This document shows positions 1 through 4,661 of a DNA stretch of 6,812 nt, piece by piece. The position numbers and the translations under genes were made by a program. Location of the stretch: NCBI GenBank assembly GCA_016190245.1, contig JACPQY010000062.1, positions 1-6,812 of the forward strand, in the 5' to 3' direction. Position 1 is the stretch's first letter. Each line of letters starts with the position of its first letter. The stretch is from Nitrospirota bacterium (GTDB lineage: Bacteria; JACPQY01). The notes beneath the pieces are model-generated. The model was not told the origin of the DNA. It did no database searches and saw nothing but the letters and a program-made list of their open reading frames with translations.

Positions 1-1782
1 GCCGGCGGGGGGGGGTGGCGCGGCGACGCGTCCCGGCACCCCTTGGAACGCGAGCGGGGCGAGCGCGCCATAGTAGGCCGCGGAGAGGAACACCCACGAC
101 TTGAACCCCGGTTGCCTGCGGGTGGTGGGAAAGATCCGGGCGTAATTCGACCCGATGAGAAGCCCGGCCCCGCTGAACGATTCGAGGAGCGCGGCCGAGG
201 CGCGGTCGAAGTCCTCGTACAGGAACCAGCCGAGCCCGGTCCCGAACTGCGCGCCGAGACCCGTCCATGCGGCGGTCCGGAAGGAAGTCGTAGGCGCATC
301 GCGCATGTACTGGTTCGTCACCAATCCGGCCAGGTAGCCACTCGATGCGCCCACCATCGCGGCACCGAGCCGAGACGTTCGCGGCGGGTCTTTTCGGAAC
401 ATTTCGGGCGCCCAAACTCCCACCCACATCCCGTATCCGGTTCCGAGGAAGATCCGGGAGACGTTCGCGGATCGGACGGAGACGCGAGAGGTGGCCAGGG
501 CCGCCGCCGCCAGACCCGTCGTCGTTCCCCCGAGCGCCAGCCACGAGGCCTTGGCCGTGTGATCGCCGGGGCCGGCCATCGCCTCCAGTCCCCAGCCGAA
601 GATGCCACCCGCCATGCCGCCGAAGTTCACGAACATCGTGTCACCCACACCCCAGTCCAGCCGATACGCCGAGATCGCGCCGACGCTGATCCCCACTCCT
701 TCGCCCAGGAGGTTGTACAGGCGGCGGACGTGGGCTCGGTCTTCCTCCATCCCGTTGGCCGCGAAGTGGGAGGCGCCGATCCCCCAGATGGTGGAGGAGC
801 CCCACCAGTACGCCTTGCCGGTGGGCACGCCCTCGGAAAAATGGGTCAGGAGATACGCCGTGCCGCCGCCCACGGTCAGACCGATCGGGTAGGTCCAGCC
901 GGGCGAGACCTCGGACCTCGACGCCTCGCGCATCAGCTCCATGAACGAGGCGCTGTAGATGGCGGCACTCGAAACCACGAGCCACCGCCCCCTCATTCGG
1001 GGCGCATCCGGCATCTCGGGGACTTCGGGGATGGGAGGGAGCTCGGGCATTTCGAGCTTGGGACCGGTCGGCTGCGTGGGCTCCGGCAGGGGCGCAGGGG
1101 AGGGGGGGGCGGCCGGCGTCGTCGGAGGCTTTTCCTCCGAGGTGCCTGCCGAGGGCTTGGGCTGGGCCTCCGGCGAGGTTGGCGGCGGCTTCTCGAACTG
1201 CTCGCGAAGCACCCTCTCCACAACGCGGTCGAGCTCGTCGGGCAGCCGTTCGCGCGCGGCATCGAGGAACCGCTCGGCTCCCGGTGGGGCCCGCTTCGCG
1301 TAGACCTCGATGGCGTGGGCGCGCACGGGTTCGATTGCTGTCGTGTCAAGGATCAGGTCCTCCAGAAGGAGATTCACTTCTTCGGACTTGAAGCGCGTCA
1401 GGGCATCGAGTCCGGCGAGGAGCACCTCCGCAGCGCGCTCGGAGGAGAACATCCTCGTGAGGGAGGCGAGGGCCGCGTCCATGGGGAGTTGCCCCAGAGC
1501 CGTTGCCACCGCCGCGCGCACCTTGGGATCCGAGTCGCGCAGGGCCGAGGAGAGCGGCTTCGCGAAGCGGGCTTCTCCCGTTCGTCCCAGCCACTCCGCC
1601 GCGGCTCGCCGAGCGGCCGGATCCTCGGGGTCCACGAGCTGAATGAGAGCGTCGGCCGCATCCTTGATTTCCGGTGTGGCGGCCGAATGTGGAGAGGAGA
1701 GGTGAACAATCAGAGCTGCTGCAAGGATCGGCAGGAATGTCGGTGGCCCTGTGCACCACCCGAGCCGGCGACGGCGGGTCAC
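1..1782 (-). CDS. Secreted HEAT-repeat protein with Gly-rich hydrophobic C-terminal domain (3' end outside window)
   Basis: An uninterrupted frame of 594 codons runs from GTG at 1782-1780 off the left edge. The GTG start was chosen because it opens a good signal peptide: basic VTRRRRLGW, hydrophobic FLPILAAALIV, and a likely signal peptidase site after HSA (about residue 34). No clear Shine-Dalgarno precedes it, and an in-frame ATG 37 codons upstream would bury the signal sequence. Residues ~37-195 form helical repeats of about 31 residues (for example DPAARRAAAEWLGRTGE and DSDPKVRAAVATALGQLP), typical of HEAT repeats. Residues ~198-262 are a Pro/Glu-rich linker. Residues ~263-594 contain eight to ten hydrophobic segments rich in GxxxG/GxxG patterns, each followed by a short polar stretch, suggesting a membrane-embedded or barrel-like domain. 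An envelope location is inferred; the molecular function is unknown. The gene reads away from the PadR gene and shares no operon visible here. Confidence 0.85.
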   Translation of the reverse strand, partial: MTRRRRLGWCTGPPTFLPILAAALIVHLSSPHSAATPEIKDAADALIQLVDPEDPAARRAAAEWLGRTGEARFAKPLSSALRDSDPKVRAAVATALGQLPMDAALASLTRMFSSERAAEVLLAGLDALTRFKSEEVNLLLEDLILDTTAIEPVRAHAIEVYAKRAPPGAERFLDAARERLPDELDRVVERVLREQFEKPPPTSPEAQPKPSAGTSEEKPPTTPAAPPSPAPLPEPTQPTGPKLEMPELPPIPEVPEMPDAPRMRGRWLVVSSAAIYSASFMELMREASRSEVSPGWTYPIGLTVGGGTAYLLTHFSEGVPTGKAYWWGSSTIWGIGASHFAANGMEEDRAHVRRLYNLLGEGVGISVGAISAYRLDWGVGDTMFVNFGGMAGGIFGWGLEAMAGPGDHTAKASWLALGGTTTGLAAAALATSRVSVRSANVSRIFLGTGYGMWVGVWAPEMFRKDPPRTSRLGAAMVGASSGYLAGLVTNQYMRDAPTTSFRTAAWTGLGAQFGTGLGWFLYEDFDRASAALLESFSGAGLLIGSNYARIFPTTRRQPGFKSWVFLSAAYYGALAPLAFQGVPGRVAAPPPPAG

Positions 1783-1919
1783 GACAGAGAATCTACGGCA
1801 TCGCCGAGCCGATTGCGAGTGAGGCGTGGAGTCTGGTGCCCCCTGGTCCGGGGCGCCTTGGTCTCGCGCCCTGGCGCATCCGCACATCAGAATCCGCTGG
1901 CAAGGTCGGGGCAGGTTTC

Positions 1920-2023
1920 CGTCATTCCCACCCGTCCTCCGTCCGCCTCAGGCGGACTGCTGCGGAGGGGGAAGCGGGAATCCAGAAGGAGAGCCCTGGA
2001 CCCCCGCGTCCGCGGGGGTGACG
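1920..2023. repeat. MITE/REP-like palindromic intergenic repeat
   Basis: The ends are imperfect inverted repeats: CGTCATTCCC at 1920-1929 against GGGGGTGACG at 2014-2023, 8 of 10 positions pairing. Inside are a perfect 7-bp hairpin (GTCCGCC at 1941-1947, GGCGGAC at 1951-1957), a short TCCAG/CTGGA pair (1981-1985, 1996-2000) and a perfect 8-bp hairpin with a 2-nt loop (CCCCCGCG at 2001-2008, CGCGGGGG at 2011-2018). The pattern 'GTCATTCCC ... GGGAATCCAG ... CTGGACCCCCGC ... GGGGGTGACG' resembles a widely dispersed palindromic repeat of bacterial intergenic DNA, with an extra hairpin in the left arm. It sits 138 bp upstream of the HEAT-repeat gene and about 130 bp upstream of the PadR gene. It encodes nothing obvious. 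Confidence 0.6.
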
Positions 2024-2100
2024 ACCTGCCTCACCAGACAGGTGATAGTGTGCTCCTCGGAGGTGCGCGATTGGTCACATCCGTGCCGGAAAGGCCGCGC

Positions 2101-2128
2101 TGGACACACACAGGTGTTGTGGTATAAT
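2101..2128 (+). promoter_or_regulatory. Sigma70-type promoter for the PadR-family gene
   Basis: TGGACA (2101-2106, 5 of 6 against TTGACA) and a perfect TATAAT (2123-2128) are separated by 16 bp. Transcription would start near 2135, leaving a leader of only about 18 nt before the ATG at 2153. That leader is AT-rich and has no recognisable Shine-Dalgarno, which is unusual. The promoter lies in a local AT-rich patch within GC-rich DNA. Confidence 0.65.
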
Positions 2129-2132
2129 ATAC
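2122..2132. promoter_or_regulatory. Palindrome over the -10 box, candidate operator
   Basis: GTATA-A-TATAC is a perfect palindrome around one central base and covers the whole -10 element of the PadR-gene promoter. PadR-family proteins often repress their own promoters by binding palindromes there. Autoregulation is an inference; an AT-rich -10 region can be palindromic by chance. Confidence 0.3.
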
Positions 2133-2152
2133 TCTAGATTACTTTTATCTAT

Positions 2153-2752
2153 ATGGCCATCAAGCACCTCATCCTGTCCGAACTGACGCGAGGGCCCGCC
2201 CACGGGTACGAGTTGAACCGCAGGCCTCTCCAGCCCCTGCACACGGACTTCGGCGTGACGAAGCCCCACATCTATGCCGCGCTGCGCTCTTTGGAGGAGG
2301 ACCGACTCGTGCGCCATCGGTCCGCCCGCAGCGGTCGGTTTCCCGAAAAGCGGCGGTACTGGATCACGGCGGCAGGCCGTCGCCACCTCAAGGAATGGCT
2401 GAAGGCCCCGACGGATGAATCTCCCTCGGCCACCTTGGCGATGGCCGCTTGGGACCCGTTCGCGGCCAAGGTCTACGCTCTGGGAGCCGCCGAGCCGTCC
2501 GCGAGGCGGCGAAAGGCCCTGCAGCAGCTCGCGCAGACCGAAGAACGCATCAAGGCATACGGAAAGGCTCTCGTCAGCGCTATGGGTGGGCGCGATTCGC
2601 GGTTGCGATGGGTCCTATCGCATGGCCTCGGGCTCGAGCGGGCGCGTCTGGCGTGGCTACGATCGTTGGCCGGGAGGCGGAGGCGCCCGTTGCGCAGGGG
2701 CAGGGTGACTACTCGGCTCGTAAACCGTGAATCATCAGGTTGGAGTCGCTAG
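2153..2752 (+). CDS. PadR-family transcriptional regulator
   Basis: This 199-residue protein has the PadR winged-helix layout at residues ~4-85. The opening IKHLILSELTRGPAHGYEL is the standard first helix and turn, TKPHIYAALRSLEEDRLV is the recognition helix region, and KRRYWITAAGRRHLKEWL is the wing and following helix. Residues ~93-172 (WDPFAAKVYALGA..., QLAQTEERIKAYGKAL, LGLERARLAWLRSLA) match the helical C-terminal dimerisation region of the PadR/AphA-like subfamily. The last ~25 residues are Arg-rich and look like an added tail. PadR proteins are usually repressors next to efflux or stress genes, but no such target is present here. The next gene on the same strand, 66 bp downstream, is a recombinase, so the regulon cannot be inferred. 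The start is the only ATG that gives the full N-terminal helix. Confidence 0.9.
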   Translation: MAIKHLILSELTRGPAHGYELNRRPLQPLHTDFGVTKPHIYAALRSLEEDRLVRHRSARSGRFPEKRRYWITAAGRRHLKEWLKAPTDESPSATLAMAAWDPFAAKVYALGAAEPSARRRKALQQLAQTEERIKAYGKALVSAMGGRDSRLRWVLSHGLGLERARLAWLRSLAGRRRRPLRRGRVTTRLVNRESSGWSR

Positions 2753-2768
2753 CGCGATGCCTGCATAT

Positions 2769-2796
2769 CTTGCGCATAATAGATGTTTCAAGTAAG
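2769..2796 (+). other. dif-like 28-bp site upstream of the recombinase gene (tentative)
   Basis: CTTGCGCATAA (2769-2779) matches the XerC-binding arm of E. coli dif (GGTGCGCATAA) at 9 of 11 positions. It is followed by a 6-bp centre (TAGATG) and TTTCAAGTAAG (2786-2796). The second arm agrees poorly with the XerD consensus (about 4 of 11), so this is at best half a dif site. It lies 22 bp before the ATG of a Xer-type recombinase gene, which makes it worth noting. The CATAAT inside it (2775-2780) could equally be a -10 box for that gene. Confidence 0.25.
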
Positions 2797-2804
2797 ATCT
2801 TGAA
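2787..2804. promoter_or_regulatory. Inverted repeat in the recombinase leader
   Basis: TTCAAG (2787-2792) and CTTGAA (2799-2804) are perfect inverted arms around a 6-bp spacer, ending 14 bp before the recombinase ATG. It overlaps the right arm of the dif-like site. It could be an operator, a weak mRNA hairpin in front of the ribosome binding site, or a recombinase arm site. Which is not decidable from sequence. Confidence 0.3.
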
Positions 2805-2818
2805 GTGCAGAGAAGATA

Positions 2819-3757
2819 ATGAATGTGTCCGCGGCGATTGAGCAATTCCTGGACTACGTTCAGGTTGAGAAAGGCCTGTCTCCCCATACGCTAGAGAACT
2901 ACCGTCGCTGGCTGGATCACTTGATGTCTTGGCTCAAGTCGAAGGGTCCCGGGGACATTCTTGTCAGCGCCCTCACGCCAGATACGGTATGGAAATACCG
3001 GCTGTTTCTGGCGGGTCGTCCGAAGGCTAAGGGGCACGGTCGTGGACCTGTAAGTCGGACGACCCAGAGGTACTTCTTGATTGTGATGAGAGCCATGCTC
3101 CGATACCTGGCGAAGCGCGGCGTCCAAGCCATAGGTCCCGAGCAGGTCGACTTGCCGAGGCCGAACCCAGCCCGCGTCAAGGTGCTGGACGGACAGGCCG
3201 TCGAGCGCCTGCTCGCCGCGCCAGAGACGCGGAGGCCACGGGGTCTTCGCGACCGTGCTCTGCTTGAGGTCCTGTTTTCAACCGGTTTGCGTGTCTCCGA
3301 ATTGGTCGCACTGGATCGCGATCGAGTGAATCTGACGGACGGCGAGTTCTCGGTGATTGGCAAGGGCGGGAGGACTCGGGTGGTTTATTTGTCGGATCCG
3401 GCGCGTCAATGGTTGGCCAAATATGTCGCGGGTCGAAAGGATAATGAAAAGCCGCTTTTCGTCACAAGCCGGGGGCATCCGGGATCATCGCAATGGGCCA
3501 AGCGCCTGTCCGTACGCTCGGTCCAACATCTGGTCAAGCTCTATTGCCGAAGAGCTGGGATAACATTGCCGGCGAGTCCGCACACGCTACGCCACAGCTT
3601 CGCGACCGACCTCCTCGGCCACGGCGCCGACCTGAGGAGCGTCCAGGAGCTTCTCGGCCACAAGAACGTGGCGACGACGCAGATATACACGCATCTTACC
3701 AATCCTCAACTTCGGGATGTTCACAGGAAATTCCATCGTGGGGGGAGATCGAGCTAG
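2819..3757 (+). CDS. Tyrosine recombinase, XerC/XerD type
   Basis: This 312-residue protein has the usual Xer length and order. An N-terminal SAM-like core-binding domain spans ~4-110 (AIEQFLDYVQVEKGLSPHTLENY), and the catalytic domain ~120-305. All catalytic residues are present: R158 in STGLRVSEL, K182 in GKGGRTR, H255 and R258 in HTLRHSF, H281 in LLGHKN, and nucleophile Y290 in TQIYTHL. It should cut and rejoin DNA through a 3'-phosphotyrosine link, resolving dimers at a dif-like site or moving an element. XerC, XerD and phage/element integrases of this subtype cannot be separated safely here, so no symbol is given. A weak Shine-Dalgarno (AGAGAAG, 2809-2815) precedes the ATG. Codon 261 onward is duplicated downstream, and codon use changes within the last ~25 codons, pointing to a mosaic 3' end. 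Confidence 0.95.
   Translation: MNVSAAIEQFLDYVQVEKGLSPHTLENYRRWLDHLMSWLKSKGPGDILVSALTPDTVWKYRLFLAGRPKAKGHGRGPVSRTTQRYFLIVMRAMLRYLAKRGVQAIGPEQVDLPRPNPARVKVLDGQAVERLLAAPETRRPRGLRDRALLEVLFSTGLRVSELVALDRDRVNLTDGEFSVIGKGGRTRVVYLSDPARQWLAKYVAGRKDNEKPLFVTSRGHPGSSQWAKRLSVRSVQHLVKLYCRRAGITLPASPHTLRHSFATDLLGHGADLRSVQELLGHKNVATTQIYTHLTNPQLRDVHRKFHRGGRSS
3599..3742 (+). repeat. Direct repeat copy 1: functional 3' end of the recombinase gene
   Basis: These 48 codons (F261-G308 of the recombinase) recur at 4435-4578. Aligned without gaps, 46 of 48 residues agree (T263/M and G267/S differ), but 36 of 144 nucleotides differ, 33 of them in synonymous codons. The longest shared exact block is CTCGGCCACAAGAACGT (3653-3669). 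Codons before about 3682 almost all end in G or C (27 of 28). After that only 8 of 20 do. Confidence 0.9.
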
Positions 3758-3761
3758 GGAC

Positions 3762-4421
3762 ATGGCCAAGATTCGAGGCAAAGATGCGTCCAAGCGTTTT
3801 CGAGGATGGACGATGGCGCATCTCGATGATGGCTTTAAGAGATTCATGAGGGAGCACGGACGACTCCCGGACTGGAAAGAAGTGAACGCTTGCAGCTACC
3901 TCCCAAGTACACGCCAAATCCAGGACCGATTTGGTGGCTTGACGGGCCTGAAAAAGAAACTCGGGTACGCGGATGTATCATTTGGTACAGGAACTCACCG
4001 GTCCGCCATCGCATCACGCACGGGATCACGGGGGCTCGAGCATGAACTCAGAATTGAAGGAAAACTCATCGAGCGATTCGGGGAGGTCTTCGTGCATGGT
4101 GAGAAACGGATCGGTGCCACTCGCAAGCGCGTGGATTTTTTCGTATTCACTGCCGATGGGCCATTCGCCGTGGATGTATTCGATTCGGATGACATCCACT
4201 CCTTCATTGTCCATCTGAATATTAAGCTCAGGCGGTACGAAGACTTTCCCTCCGAGGTCCCTCTCTTGCTGGTATGCATGAACCAGGCTCTCTCAGACGA
4301 CAGGATCGAGGCAATTCTGGCGGCAAAAGAGAGGAAAGTACCGGAGTCTTTCCGGGTCCTTGCGTACGCAGGATTCCTGAAATCACTCCATGAATTTCGG
4401 CCACACAAGTGGCCGATGTGA
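3762..4421 (+). CDS. Putative homing-endonuclease-like protein (HNH-associated repeat plus possible PD-(D/E)XK/Vsr-like domain)
   Basis: This 219-residue protein is read from the ATG four bases after the recombinase stop (TAG ggac ATG), an arrangement favouring translational coupling. An ATG at 3717 would overlap the recombinase and is less likely. Residues ~18-70 ([40 protein letters not shown]) resemble the DNA-binding repeat associated with homing endonucleases (HNH_repeat family). Residues ~91-160 fit a restriction-endonuclease-like fold: E93/E95 in the first helix, RVDFFVF (D125), [13 protein letters not shown] (D138, H146), then KLRRYEDF. The usual lysine after D138 is missing (DVF rather than DxK), so it may be a Vsr/EDxHD-type variant or inactive. 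No HNH motif was found. Base composition and third-position GC are clearly lower than in the flanking genes, suggesting transfer. The family assignment is a motif-level judgement; otherwise it is an uncharacterised protein. Confidence 0.6.
   Translation: MAKIRGKDASKRFRGWTMAHLDDGFKRFMREHGRLPDWKEVNACSYLPSTRQIQDRFGGLTGLKKKLGYADVSFGTGTHRSAIASRTGSRGLEHELRIEGKLIERFGEVFVHGEKRIGATRKRVDFFVFTADGPFAVDVFDSDDIHSFIVHLNIKLRRYEDFPSEVPLLLVCMNQALSDDRIEAILAAKERKVPESFRVLAYAGFLKSLHEFRPHKWPM
4398..4415. other. Hairpin at the 3' end of the endonuclease-like gene
   Basis: CGGCCAC (4398-4404) and GTGGCCG (4409-4415) form a perfect 7-bp stem with an ACAA loop inside the last codons of the gene. No T-run follows, so it is not a classic intrinsic terminator. 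CGGCCACA..AAG also echoes the CGGCCACAAG block conserved in both recombinase 3'-end copies. Confidence 0.4.
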
Positions 4422-4434
4422 TAGAGTCTCCGAC

Positions 4435-4587
4435 TTCGCCATGGATCTGTTGAGCCACGGAGCGGATTTGAGGTCGGTGCAGGAACTCCTCGGCCACAAG
4501 AACGTCGCCACCACTCAGATCTACACCCACCTCACCAATCCCCAACTCCGCGACGTCCATCGGAAGTTCCACCGCGGGAACAGGTAG
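4435..4587 (+). pseudogene. Detached 3' remnant of a Xer-type recombinase gene (direct repeat copy 2)
   Basis: This stretch encodes [20 protein letters not shown]...[24 protein letters not shown] and a TAG stop. It corresponds to codons 261-308 of the recombinase at 2819-3757 plus a different two-residue end. It holds the LLGH histidine and the tyrosine but lacks the other catalytic residues and the whole N-terminal two thirds, so it cannot be an active recombinase. Homology begins abruptly at 4435, 14 bp after the endonuclease-like gene stops. The same frame is open from an ATG at 4390, which overlaps the end of the endonuclease-like gene out of frame, so a 65-residue product is possible but not expected. 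Its G/C-ending codons (about 40 of 48) match the GC-rich surroundings, suggesting that it is the original resident 3' end. Confidence 0.85.
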
Positions 4588-4637
4588 CCGCAGCCCTTAG
4601 GCCGCGCTGGTCACGCTCCTTGAAAGGTGCGCCTACC
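4583..4637. other. Imperfect inverted repeat between convergent genes
   Basis: GGTAGCCGCA (4583-4592, overlapping the remnant's stop codon) and TGCGCCTACC (4628-4637) pair at 9 of 10 positions around a 35-bp spacer. The GGTAG..CGCA start resembles the REP units at 6432-6501. It may be a decayed REP pair or a transcript-end structure between the plus-strand genes and the minus-strand cyclase gene. Evidence is thin. Confidence 0.25.
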
Positions 4638-4661
4638 ACCCTTCACAGGCATGCCCCCCCC

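Noticed and set aside
43-2127. A 694-codon open frame on the plus strand
   Set aside because: It is antisense to the HEAT-repeat gene and extends through the palindromic repeat. Its product is low-complexity Arg/Gly/Glu-rich with no domain, whereas the minus-strand frame gives a signal peptide and HEAT repeats. It is an artefact of high GC.
3595-4587. Recent tandem duplication of the recombinase 3' end
   Set aside because: A recent copy would be near-identical in nucleotides; 36 of 144 positions differ, nearly all silent.
3762-4587. Group I/II intron or intein in the recombinase gene
   Set aside because: The recombinase frame is complete and has its own stop before the insert. No intein splice residues interrupt the frame, and I saw no intron core; the C-terminus is duplicated rather than split.
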